NCBI GenBank assembly: GCA_030040395.1
Contig: JASHTU010000012.1
Span: forward strand, 1-6,041
Reading direction: 5' to 3'
Source of the DNA: Acidobacteriaceae bacterium
GTDB lineage: Bacteria > Acidobacteriota > Terriglobia > Terriglobales > Acidobacteriaceae
Length of the DNA stretch: 6,041 nt
Shown here: piece by piece, positions 1 through 5,841 of the stretch
How the letters are laid out: each line of letters opens with the position of its first letter
Numbering within the stretch: position 1 is the stretch's first letter
Made by a program: the position numbers and the translations under genes
The notes under the pieces: model-generated
The model's input: the letters and a program-made list of their open reading frames with translations, nothing else
Database searches by the model: none
Told to the model about the DNA's origin: nothing

Positions 1-1
1 C

Positions 2-124
2 GCGCAGTGCCCGAAGAACGATGCGCCGGATGGCAACTGTTACGCGCCGGGACTGGCGCCGAGCGCAGACACCTTTGTGGACCTCGACACCGCGGATTCG
101 CCGGATCCGTCTGAAGCGCGGTAG
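2..124 (+). CDS. C-terminal end of an unidentified protein (5' truncated)
   Basis: Frame 2 is open from the window edge to a TAG at 122-124 and gives 40 residues, beginning AQCPKNDAPDGNCYAPG and ending DSPDPSEAR. About three quarters of codon third positions are G or C, as expected for a real gene in this GC-rich DNA, and the residue mix is protein-like (two Cys close together, an acidic Pro/Asp/Ser tail). The Cys pair (CPKNDAPDGNC) would suit an exported protein with a disulfide. I do not recognise the family. A VDLD stretch near the end could be the closing strand of a glycoside-hydrolase-25/DUF1906-like barrel, but this is a guess from four residues. It runs in the same direction as the peptidase gene, with 213 bases between them. 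Confidence 0.55.
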   Translation, partial: AQCPKNDAPDGNCYAPGLAPSADTFVDLDTADSPDPSEAR

Positions 125-157
125 GGTCGCAAGAACCACGCATTCAGGCGCGCATTG

Positions 158-185
158 CAACGAGGGCTGCAGGCGGTTCTCGTTG
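158..185 (+). terminator. Imperfect hairpin after the partial gene, possible terminator
   Basis: CAACGAG (158-164) pairs with CTCGTTG (179-185). G-U and C-G pairs at 165-168 with 175-178 can extend the stem to about 11 pairs, leaving a six-base loop. It lies 34 bases after the stop codon at 122-124, a reasonable place for a terminator. No T-tract follows (next bases GCCGAAG), so it would be a non-canonical or Rho-assisted site at best. Within the rest of 125-337 I see only a small GCCGG/CCGGC hairpin at 273-285 and no convincing -35/-10 pair for the peptidase gene. Confidence 0.25.
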
Positions 186-323
186 GCCGAAGAACAGACG
201 AGCTGAGGGGGTGTGGTAGGCTGTTGAACATTACGACCCGTGTTGATCCGCTTACCTGCATTCCTGCCCGGCGCCGGCGACCGGCTACCCCATGAACGCC
301 GGCCGGACGATGCCGTTCCTTTC

Positions 324-330
324 AAGGAGA
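324..330 (+). promoter_or_regulatory. Shine-Dalgarno site of the M13 peptidase gene
   Basis: AAGGAGA ends 7 bases before the ATG at 338, a near-ideal anti-16S match and spacing. It settles the start codon. The nearby ATG at 292 is in a different frame and has no such site. Confidence 0.85.
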
Positions 331-337
331 AATTTCG

Positions 338-2422
338 ATGAACGCGCTCCGTTTTGCTCCCATTTTGATGCTTGCGGCCGGGTCTGCATGGGCGCAGACG
401 CCTACGGCTTCGCAATCGGACCAGAGCAAGCCTACGCCGCCGCCGGTGGTAAACAGCTTTGATCCCGCGGCTATGGACTTGAGCGTCGATCCCTGCGTGG
501 ATTTCTACCAATACGCGTGTGGAAGCTGGCTGAAGAACAATCCCGTGCCGGCGGACCAGACGCGCTGGGTGCGGTCGTTTTCGCTGGTGCAGCAGCGGAA
601 CCGTTATTTGCTGTGGAAGATTCTGGATGCCGCCGCCACCGACCCGAAGACGCCGCTCCAGAAGCAGTACGGGGACTTTTACGCGGCATGCATGGATACG
701 GCCGCCATCGAGCAGCAGGGGCTTTCGCCGATTAAGCCGGCATGGGCGGAGATCGCGAAGCTGAAGGACGTGAAGCAGCTCCCGAAGCTGCTGAGCGAGC
801 TTGAAAACCAGGGGACGCCGGACGGTTTTTTCGAGTTTGGCGTGGCGCAGGACGAAAAGGACTCGTCGATGCAGATTGCGGAGGCGTTTCAAGGAGGCAC
901 TTCGCTGCCGGACCGCGAATACTACATCAGCGACTCGCCGCACTTTGTGGAGATTCGCGCCGAATATGTGACGCACATGAAGAAAATGTTCACGCTGGCG
1001 GGTGATACGCCCGCGGAGGCGGCCACGGAAGCCGATGCGGTGCTCACCATCGAGACCGCGATGGCGAAGGCGTTCCTCAGCCGGACGGAGTTGCGCAATC
1101 CCGCCAGCCATTATCACATTTACACGGTTGCGAATTTCCAGGGATTGACGCCGGAGTTTGATTGGGAGACTTATTTCCACCGGTCGGGCATTCGTCCCTT
1201 CGACACGCTGAACGTGGCGACGCCGGATTATTTCAAGGCGCTCAATGGGCTGCTGCAAAGCCAGCCGCTGGCGGCGTGGAAGAGCTATTTGCGCTGGCAC
1301 GTGCTGCACGGGCAAGCCGAGGACCTGCCCAAGGCTTTCTTCGATGAGAACTTCGATTTCTTCGCGCGGACATTGGCGGGGCAGAAACAGCCGCTACCGC
1401 GCTGGCAACGGTGCAGTTCGATGACCGACAACGCGCTGGGCGAGGCGGTGGGCCAGGACTGGGTGAAGCAGAATTTTCCGCCCGCGGCCAAAGAGAGCAC
1501 GGAGAACCTGGTGGGGGACCTGGAGAAGTCGTTGGCCGCCGATATAAAGACGCTGCCGTGGATGAGCGACGCGACGAAACAGGCGGCCGAAGAAAAGTTG
1601 AAGATGATTCGGGAGAAGATCGGCTACCCGGAGAAGTGGAAGGACTACTCGAGCGTAAAGGTAAGCCCTACGGAGCTGATCGCGAATGCGCACCACGTGG
1701 CGGTGTTCGACCGCAATTTCAACTACAACAAGTTGGGCAAGCCGGTGGATGAGAAAGAGTGGGGCATGACGCCGCCGACGGTGAATGCGTATTACGACCC
1801 GTCGTTCAACGACATCAATTTTCCGGCGGGCATTTTGCAGCCGCCGTTTTTCGATTACAAGGCCGACGCGGCGGTGAACTACGGCGGCATCGGGGTGGTG
1901 ATCGGGCACGAGATGACGCACGGCTTCGACGATCAAGGGTCGCAGTACGACGGTCACGGCAACCTGCGCGACTGGTGGACGGAGGCGGACCGCAAGGCGT
2001 TTGACGAACGGACGTCGTGCGTGGCCGACGAGTACAGCCAATTTGAGGCGGCTCCGGAGGAAGGCAATACGCCGGCGACGCATCTGAACGGGCGGCTGAC
2101 GCTGGGCGAGAACACGGCCGATAACGGAGGGTTGCGCATCGCTTATATGGCGCTCGAGGACGCACTCGAGGAGCAGGGCAAGTCCATGGAGGAGAAAATC
2201 GACGGCTATACCGAAGCGCAACGATATTTCATCGGGTTCGCGCAGGTTTGGTGCCAAAACACGCGGGAGGCCGCGGCGCGGCAGGCGGCTCTGGTCGATC
2301 CGCACTCGCCGGGAAAGTGGCGGGTGGAAGGGACGGTCGAGAACTTTGAAGAGTTCGGCAAGGCCTTCGGATGCAAGAAGGGGCAGCCGATGTATCCGGT
2401 GCATTCGTGCCGGGTTTGGTAG
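338..2422 (+). CDS. Exported M13 family zinc endopeptidase (neprilysin/PepO-like)
   Basis: This 694-residue protein is predicted to cleave peptides outside the cytoplasm with a single zinc ion. Residues 1-19 are a Sec signal peptide with an AWA|Q cleavage site, then a Pro/Thr/Ser/Gln linker to about residue 40. The M13 N-terminal domain starts near residue 42 with DPCVDFYQYACGSW (Cys53, Cys61), typical of the family. The catalytic domain (about 479-694) has the substrate-binding NAYY (483-486), the zinc motif HEMTH (524-528; His524 and His528 ligands, Glu525 catalytic), ENTAD (591-595; Glu591 third ligand, Asp595 orienting) and His656/Arg662, which match neprilysin His711/Arg717 in spacing. 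It ends in CRVW, the classic C-terminal signature. Length is normal (about 650-750) and no key residue is missing. The start is set by AAGGAGA 7 bases upstream. Substrate is unknown; a gene name such as pepO would be only by family. Very sure of family, fairly sure of periplasmic or secreted location. Confidence 0.97.
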   Translation: MNALRFAPILMLAAGSAWAQTPTASQSDQSKPTPPPVVNSFDPAAMDLSVDPCVDFYQYACGSWLKNNPVPADQTRWVRSFSLVQQRNRYLLWKILDAAATDPKTPLQKQYGDFYAACMDTAAIEQQGLSPIKPAWAEIAKLKDVKQLPKLLSELENQGTPDGFFEFGVAQDEKDSSMQIAEAFQGGTSLPDREYYISDSPHFVEIRAEYVTHMKKMFTLAGDTPAEAATEADAVLTIETAMAKAFLSRTELRNPASHYHIYTVANFQGLTPEFDWETYFHRSGIRPFDTLNVATPDYFKALNGLLQSQPLAAWKSYLRWHVLHGQAEDLPKAFFDENFDFFARTLAGQKQPLPRWQRCSSMTDNALGEAVGQDWVKQNFPPAAKESTENLVGDLEKSLAADIKTLPWMSDATKQAAEEKLKMIREKIGYPEKWKDYSSVKVSPTELIANAHHVAVFDRNFNYNKLGKPVDEKEWGMTPPTVNAYYDPSFNDINFPAGILQPPFFDYKADAAVNYGGIGVVIGHEMTHGFDDQGSQYDGHGNLRDWWTEADRKAFDERTSCVADEYSQFEAAPEEGNTPATHLNGRLTLGENTADNGGLRIAYMALEDALEEQGKSMEEKIDGYTEAQRYFIGFAQVWCQNTREAAARQAALVDPHSPGKWRVEGTVENFEEFGKAFGCKKGQPMYPVHSCRVW

Positions 2423-2442
2423 GGCGGGAACGAGTCCTTGCA

Positions 2443-2503
2443 GTGCGCCGGCGCGTTGACGAATCAGGGCGCCCGCACGTCCAAACCGCAATCAGATTTT
2501 TTT
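2443..2503 (+). terminator. Candidate terminator of the M13 peptidase gene
   Basis: GTGCG (2443-2447) and GGCGC (2450-2454) pair with GCGCC (2469-2473) and CGCAC (2474-2478), forming a 10-pair stem with a two-base CC bulge and a 14-base loop. It begins 21 bases after the stop codon. A run of seven T (2497-2503) follows, but 18 bases beyond the stem, farther than in a standard intrinsic terminator. Position and parts favour termination; the wide gap is the weak point. The shorter palindromes GCGCCGGCGC (2445-2454) and GGGCGCCC (2467-2474) offer competing folds. Confidence 0.45.
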
Positions 2504-2521
2504 GTACGGCCCGGATGCCAA

Positions 2522-2560
2522 TTTTTCCGGCAGCCTGGGCAGTGGGCGTCTTTTTTCCGG
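2522..2560. repeat. Two copies of TTTTTCCGG spaced 30 bases apart
   Basis: TTTTTCCGG occurs at 2522-2530 and 2552-2560 (the second copy has one extra leading T). With the T7 run at 2497 there are three T-runs in about 60 bases. They could be back-up release sites for transcripts leaving the peptidase gene, since T-runs are rare elsewhere in this window, or plain coincidence. Neither T-run has a strong stem directly before it. Confidence 0.4.
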
Positions 2561-2578
2561 TCCGTCCTGCTTGCTAAG

Positions 2579-2728
2579 GCGAAACCAGGGATGTTTTCTC
2601 CCGCCTGGTTCGGTGACGGGCCCCGCTCCTTTCACGCCATAAGGCAAAACCCCGTCTTCTGGAGAGCAGGGTCGCTGAGGACCCGGAATTGAATGCCCGG
2701 CTCCGAGAAACATCTTCTCTGGTTTCGC
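2579..2728. repeat. Long imperfect inverted repeat enclosing hairpins (structured RNA or MITE-like candidate)
   Basis: GCGAAACCAG (2579-2588) is the exact reverse complement of CTGGTTTCGC (2719-2728). After a small asymmetric internal loop, pairing resumes: GATGTTT (2590-2596) with AAACATC (2708-2714), then CTC (2598-2600) with GAG (2705-2707) after one bulged T. That is 20 base pairs closing a 104-base interior. Inside, GACGGG (2615-2620) can pair with CCCGTC (2651-2656), and GGGTC (2669-2673) with GACCC (2680-2684) around a six-base loop. A competing fold pairs AACCAGG (2583-2589) with CCTGGTT (2604-2610). The nested helices suggest either a structured non-coding RNA or a small palindromic mobile-type element. 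I see no clean target-site duplication and cannot tell which strand would be the RNA. Confidence 0.5.
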
Positions 2729-2753
2729 TATAGGCACAACATGGCCTGGGCTT

Positions 2754-2778
2754 TTACAATGCATCAGGGACCCGTCCC
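2754..2778 (+). promoter_or_regulatory. Promoter-like TTACAAT box with adjacent inverted repeat, first lipoprotein gene
   Basis: TTACAAT (2754-2760) contains a TACAAT -10 hexamer (5/6 match to TATAAT) and is preceded by a GGCTT context. The same TTACAAT in a GGCTC context stands before the third lipoprotein gene (5769-5775). No good TTGACA-like -35 lies 16-18 bases upstream. A GGGAC-CC-GTCCC inverted repeat (2767-2778) follows where transcription would begin. If real, the 5' leader is about 75 bases. Confidence 0.4.
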
Positions 2779-2811
2779 AACCCAGCACTGCTCGGGAACG
2801 ACCAAACTTGG

Positions 2812-2823
2812 CGGCGTACGCCG
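2812..2823. promoter_or_regulatory. 12-base palindrome CGGCGTACGCCG before the ribosome-binding site
   Basis: This perfect palindrome sits 9 bases upstream of the Shine-Dalgarno site of the first lipoprotein gene. As DNA it could be an operator half-site pair; as RNA it could form a four-pair hairpin with a GTAC loop close enough to affect ribosome access. A palindrome of this size can occur by chance in GC-rich DNA. Confidence 0.3.
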
Positions 2824-2832
2824 GACCAGGAT

Positions 2833-2839
2833 GAAGGAA
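2833..2839 (+). promoter_or_regulatory. Shine-Dalgarno site of the first lipoprotein gene
   Basis: GAAGGAA precedes the ATG at 2844, with core AAGGA (2834-2838) spaced 5 bases from it. The 20 bases 2830-2849 match 18 of the 20 around the start of the third lipoprotein gene (5828-5847), which supports both starts. The ATG at 2831 is out of frame. Confidence 0.8.
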
Positions 2840-2843
2840 TCGC

Positions 2844-4229
2844 ATGAAGTTTAGGAAATTCGGCAAGGCACTCCTGATGGGGGCCCTTTGCGTGGGCGTC
2901 ATCTTCGGCGTTTCGTCTTGCGTTGTGAGTTATTCGACCGGTTATTTGTATGTTACGGGCACAGTGACGGCCCAACCCAGCGGTAACGGCATTATCTCGG
3001 GATACAGGATCGATCACAACACCGGCTTGCTGACGACAATTAACGGATTGCCGGTGTCGTCGGGTGGGGCGAATCCGGTTCGCGCGGTTCTGCTCACGGG
3101 CAGCCGCTTTCTGTATGTATTGAACCGCGGGTTGAACGCGGGAGGCAACGGCGACTGCACCACCGCGGACCCTTGCCAAAACGCGAACATCACCCAATTT
3201 GCGGTGGGCGGAAACGGAATCCTGACGCCGCAACACACGTTTTTCACGCAAGGCAGAAATCCCTTCCGGCTGCTGGCCGACTCCACGGGCAACTACCTGC
3301 TGGCGCTCGACCACGACTCCCCGGACAATTACGCGACCTCGTACAATCCGAACACAAACGGTTGCACGCTGGCGCTGGGAGCGGGGGTGACGACCTGCGG
3401 CGACATTACGATTTTCCAGATTAACCAGACCACGGGGCGGCTGTCGCTGGTGGAAAACGCCCAGGTGACCGCGGCCGGCGGCGTGCCGCTCACCTATTTC
3501 CCGGTGCCGGTCAATCCGGTCGAATTTTTGCTGACTTCGACATATTTACTGACCCTGACCGCTCCGACACAACCGGCTTCGTTCCCGTACACGGGAGGGA
3601 GCCAGGTGTGGCCGTACACGTATGCGAGCGGGCAACTGACATTGAGCCAGAACAGCGCCCAGCCGCTCGGGATCGCGCAGGGTACGGCGATTATCAGCGC
3701 GCAAAGCACGATTTATGTGCTCGACAACGAGCCAATCACGATCCCGTCAAACACCAACGGCGCCTTTTCTCCCGGCGTTTATCCCAGCCAGATACTTGCC
3801 TTCACGGTGGGCGCCAATGGGGCGCTGCAGGCGCAGACGGATCCCGTCGTGCCTGACGATCCGACCTTGTCGAATCCGATCCAACTGCTCGAAGAATCGA
3901 AGAACAAGTATCTTTACGTGGCCAACCAGGGAGATAACATAACGGGCAACAATCCGCAAAGCGGCATTGCCGGCTACAACGTCTACTCCAGCCCGGCCTT
4001 TAATCTTCAGTTCACGACGCCTTCGAGGTTCGGCTCGGGCTCGGGACCGCAGTGCATTGTGGAAGACCCTTCGGATCAGTTCATCTACACGGCCAACATG
4101 TACGATTCGTCCATAACCGGCCAAATCATCGACCCGAACTCGGGCAACCTCCATACCGGGCGTGTCAACAGCGACTATCCGCTGCAAGGCCCGGCCACCT
4201 GGTGCCTGATCGATGGGCGCGTGGGTTAG
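2844..4229 (+). CDS. Seven-bladed beta-propeller lipoprotein, lactonase/YVTN-like (copy 1)
   Basis: A 461-residue predicted lipoprotein. Residues 1-25 form a lipoprotein signal (basic MKFRK, hydrophobic core) ending in the lipobox VSSC, with Cys26 as the lipid-accepting residue. The residue after it is Val, so by the proteobacterial sorting rule it would go to the outer membrane (inference). Seven blade-like repeats can be counted, each a hydrophobic strand such as GYLYV (33-37), KYLYVANQGD or QFIYTANMYD (412 on), followed by a strand ending in a TGxLx or NGxLx turn. This pattern matches the 7-bladed lactonase fold (6-phosphogluconolactonase-like, PF10282/YVTN). Two Cys pairs lie in loops (Cys105/Cys111 in CTTADPC; Cys174/Cys185), and Cys404 and Cys454 sit in equivalent strands near the end; all suit disulfides outside the cytoplasm. 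Ligand and activity are unknown. It is the first of three tandem paralogues; the next starts 150 bases downstream. Confidence 0.85.
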   Translation: MKFRKFGKALLMGALCVGVIFGVSSCVVSYSTGYLYVTGTVTAQPSGNGIISGYRIDHNTGLLTTINGLPVSSGGANPVRAVLLTGSRFLYVLNRGLNAGGNGDCTTADPCQNANITQFAVGGNGILTPQHTFFTQGRNPFRLLADSTGNYLLALDHDSPDNYATSYNPNTNGCTLALGAGVTTCGDITIFQINQTTGRLSLVENAQVTAAGGVPLTYFPVPVNPVEFLLTSTYLLTLTAPTQPASFPYTGGSQVWPYTYASGQLTLSQNSAQPLGIAQGTAIISAQSTIYVLDNEPITIPSNTNGAFSPGVYPSQILAFTVGANGALQAQTDPVVPDDPTLSNPIQLLEESKNKYLYVANQGDNITGNNPQSGIAGYNVYSSPAFNLQFTTPSRFGSGSGPQCIVEDPSDQFIYTANMYDSSITGQIIDPNSGNLHTGRVNSDYPLQGPATWCLIDGRVG

Positions 4230-4278
4230 GGAGATGGTCCGGCAGGACGCTTTCGCCTCGCTCCAGAACAATCGCAGG

Positions 4279-4296
4279 CCGGAAGAGCATTTCCGG
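4279..4296 (+). terminator. Hairpin between lipoprotein copies 1 and 2
   Basis: CCGGAA (4279-4284) pairs exactly with TTCCGG (4291-4296) around a GAGCAT loop, about 50 bases after the stop codon of copy 1. There is no T-tract after it (GGTTCCCG), so it is a weak terminator candidate. It may instead be a chance palindrome or a transcript-end stabiliser. Confidence 0.3.
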
Positions 4297-4328
4297 GGTT
4301 CCCGTAAAGTTTGCGCGCGACCCTGAAT

Positions 4329-4359
4329 TTACATGGATAATTTGAGGCCAAGGTTTCGG
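4329..4359 (+). promoter_or_regulatory. Promoter-like TTACATGGATAAT box, second lipoprotein gene
   Basis: TTACATG (4329-4335) resembles the TTACAAT boxes before the other two lipoprotein genes, and the overlapping GATAAT (4336-4341) is itself a 5/6 match to a -10 hexamer. TTGCGC at 4311-4316 is only a poor -35 candidate with long spacing. GGCC at 4347-4350 and 4359-4362 form a small inverted repeat just downstream, recalling those after the other two boxes, although the sequences differ. Confidence 0.35.
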
Positions 4360-4369
4360 CCGGTTGACG

Positions 4370-4374
4370 AAAGA
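4370..4374 (+). promoter_or_regulatory. Degenerate Shine-Dalgarno site that decides the start of copy 2
   Basis: Aligning 4366-4385 with the start regions of copies 1 and 3 puts AAAGA (4370-4374) where they have AAGGA, 5 bases before the ATG at 4380. Base changes in this copy create an in-frame ATG at 4374 that overlaps the site itself and has no ribosome-binding site of its own. The start at 4380 also puts the lipobox Cys at residue 26, exactly as in both neighbours. Confidence 0.6.
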
Positions 4375-4379
4375 TGGGC

Positions 4380-5723
4380 ATGAAGTTGAAGAAATCGAGC
4401 CAGCTTGTGCTGGTCTCCGCGGCCGGCCTGCTGGCGGCTTTGCTGGTGACGGCCTGCTCGCAGTTCACGCAAACCCTGACCGTGGATTTCGTCTACGTGT
4501 CCAGTTCGAAGGCCTTCGGAGCGAATCAATACGGCCTGATCGACGTCTTCGAAATCAATTCCGAATCGGGGCGGATGCGGCAGATTCCATCGTCGCCGTT
4601 TCCTTCGGGCGGGCGCGATCCCGTGGCCGAAGCGGTGTCAGCCGCTTACGACAGCCTGTTTGTCGCCAACCAGGACGACAACAACATTGTCCAATTCGTA
4701 ATCGGCAGCGACGGCAAGCTGTATCCATTCAACACGGTGAATACGCCGGGAATCTATCCGCTGGCGCTGGCCGCTAATAAGTCGAATCTGTTCGTGTTAG
4801 ATACTTATCAGCCGCTACCTATCTGCTCGACAGCGCAGCCGTGCTCGGGCTCGATCGCCGTGTATCCGCTGACCGGAAAAACGTCAACCTGCGCCGCGAC
4901 CACGTGCCTTGGATCGCCGGCCGTGAATGCGAATGTGAACGGGAGTTACTGGCCCTTGACGCTGTCAGGTGCGAACGCCTCGCACGTGATTGTGCCCACG
5001 GCGGTGAATGTGCTGGCATCCGGCGACTACGTCTATGTCACGGCCTACGACTCCTCGATGAGCCCCTTTGTGGGCTACATCTTCGGTTTCTCGGTGGCGC
5101 CTGCCAGTTCGACGCCGGTCCCGGCGGGAGGAGCGTGTCCGGCGTCCGGGCCTATCCCGTCGGGAACGCTGCCGCCGGGGACGTTGTGCCCTTTGAACGG
5201 CGGCGTCCCTTTTGCAGCCGGCGTGCAGCCTTCGGGAATGGCCAGCGATGCTACGAGTTCCTACCTCTACGTGACCGACTACGGGAACAGAGATGTTCTG
5301 GGCTTCGCCGTTTCCGCGACAAGCGGCGCTTTGACGCCAATGACCAACGGAGCGGGGGGGACAAACGAGTTTGCGACCGGAGATGGGCCGTCGGCCATTG
5401 TGGTCGATCCCGCATATTCGTACGCCTACGTGACTGACTCTCTGGATGAGACGGTTACGGCTTATTCGATCAACAGCGGGGCCTTAACGGAGATCGGGAC
5501 TTTCACCACGGGGACGCAGCCGGTGGCCATTGGCATCGACCCTTCGACCGAGCATTTTCTTTACACGGCGAATTATCTTGGCAACTCGGTTTCCGGCTTC
5601 GAGTTGAGCCCGACAGCCGGAACGCTGCTTGAAACGCAGTTTTCCCCATTCGTGGCCAGCGATCAGCCGACGGCGGTAGCAGCCATTCCACACAACGGCA
5701 CGGGGGCCGGATTGACGCCATGA
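4380..5723 (+). CDS. Seven-bladed beta-propeller lipoprotein, lactonase/YVTN-like (copy 2)
   Basis: From the ATG at 4380 this is 447 residues (449 if the ATG at 4374 is used). MKLKK and a hydrophobic core lead to the lipobox VTAC, with Cys26 lipidated and Ser27 next. Seven blade repeats are visible, for example DFVYVSSS, SLFVANQDDNNIVQF, YVYVTAYDSS, SYLYVTDYGN, SYAYVTDSLDETVTAY and HFLYTANYLGNSVSGF (about 392 on). Each is followed by a TGxL- or SGAL-type turn, and later blades carry the D-P-x-x-x-[FY] inter-blade signature (VVDPAYSYAYV, GIDPSTEHFLY). This is the 7-bladed lactonase-like fold. Loop cysteines Cys149/Cys155 (CSTAQPC), Cys171/Cys176 and Cys253/Cys270 suggest disulfides; the first pair mirrors CTTADPC of copy 1. 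The first 13 codons match copy 3 at 34 of 39 bases, evidence of duplication. Enzyme activity cannot be claimed. The protein is expected on the periplasmic or outer surface. Confidence 0.87.
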   Translation: MKLKKSSQLVLVSAAGLLAALLVTACSQFTQTLTVDFVYVSSSKAFGANQYGLIDVFEINSESGRMRQIPSSPFPSGGRDPVAEAVSAAYDSLFVANQDDNNIVQFVIGSDGKLYPFNTVNTPGIYPLALAANKSNLFVLDTYQPLPICSTAQPCSGSIAVYPLTGKTSTCAATTCLGSPAVNANVNGSYWPLTLSGANASHVIVPTAVNVLASGDYVYVTAYDSSMSPFVGYIFGFSVAPASSTPVPAGGACPASGPIPSGTLPPGTLCPLNGGVPFAAGVQPSGMASDATSSYLYVTDYGNRDVLGFAVSATSGALTPMTNGAGGTNEFATGDGPSAIVVDPAYSYAYVTDSLDETVTAYSINSGALTEIGTFTTGTQPVAIGIDPSTEHFLYTANYLGNSVSGFELSPTAGTLLETQFSPFVASDQPTAVAAIPHNGTGAGLTP

Positions 5724-5724
5724 A

Positions 5725-5740
5725 CCGGCTCCGGAACCGG
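5725..5740. repeat. Imperfect GC-rich palindrome just after copy 2
   Basis: CCGG (5725-5728), TCCGGA (5730-5735) and CCGG (5737-5740) make a 16-base palindrome with a single mismatched C/A pair. It begins one base after the TGA of copy 2. No T-tract follows, so termination is uncertain. CCGGCTC recurs at 5762-5768, directly before the next TTACAAT box. Confidence 0.3.
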
Positions 5741-5768
5741 GCCCGTGGCGTCACTCAGCGTCCGGCTC

Positions 5769-5788
5769 TTACAATAGTTTCGGGAAAC
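5769..5788 (+). promoter_or_regulatory. Promoter-like TTACAAT box with adjacent inverted repeat, third lipoprotein gene
   Basis: TTACAAT (5769-5775), preceded by CCGGCTC, is the same 7-mer as at 2754-2760, preceded there by CCTGGGCTT. Immediately downstream GTTTC-GG-GAAAC (5777-5788) is a 5-2-5 inverted repeat, the same geometry as GGGAC-CC-GTCCC after the first box. No clear -35 is seen. The start codon lies 66 bases beyond the box. Confidence 0.4.
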
Positions 5789-5841
5789 CTCAACAAGTAT
5801 TCAGGGGGCTAGGATCCGACGGCCCACGACGAAGGAAGCGC

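Larger units (their letters stand above)
2423..2843. other. 421-base non-coding region between peptidase and first lipoprotein
   Basis: The stretch has no supported gene. Reading from left to right it contains a bulged GC-rich hairpin followed by a T7 run (2443-2503), two more T-runs inside a TTTTTCCGG direct repeat (2522-2560), a long imperfect inverted repeat with smaller hairpins inside (2579-2728), a TTACAAT box (2754-2760), a short GGGAC/GTCCC inverted repeat (2767-2778), a CGGCGTACGCCG palindrome (2812-2823) and the ribosome-binding site of the next gene. The T-runs and frequent inverted repeats contrast with the flanking coding DNA. Open frames crossing it on both strands have no ribosome-binding site or recognisable domain. 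Confidence 0.7.

Noticed and set aside
292..463. Alternative upstream ATG at 292 and the repeat ATGAACGC (292-299 and 338-345)
   Set aside because: The frame at 292 is out of phase with the peptidase and has no Shine-Dalgarno site. The 8-base match is short enough to be chance.
1394..2491. 365-residue open frame on the minus strand opposite the M13 peptidase gene
   Set aside because: It is very rich in Arg, Val and Leu with no recognisable domain, and lies opposite a gene whose catalytic motifs are intact. Long antisense frames of this kind are a by-product of GC-rich codon use.
2438..2692. 84-residue plus-strand open frame after the peptidase
   Set aside because: It has a TTG start inside the terminator stem region, no ribosome-binding site and no recognisable sequence; it crosses the T-runs and the inverted repeat.
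2731..2750. Possible sigma-54 type promoter (GGCAC followed by TGGCC)
   Set aside because: The -24 GG and -12 GC spacing is not met, so it does not fit the consensus.
2492..2902. 136-residue minus-strand open frame spanning the whole intergenic region and the start of copy 1
   Set aside because: It overlaps the well-supported signal peptide of copy 1, runs through the inverted repeats and T-runs, and shows no domain or signal. It is Pro/Gly/Lys/Arg-rich in the way of chance frames. A BLASTP search with conserved hits outside near relatives would reopen it.
2844..5723. Annotation of the propeller lipoproteins as 6-phosphogluconolactonase (pgl)
   Set aside because: The fold resembles the lactonase family, but these are lipid-anchored exported proteins with diverged loops, and the cytosolic sugar-phosphate pathway is not a plausible setting. 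No active-site residues could be confirmed by eye.
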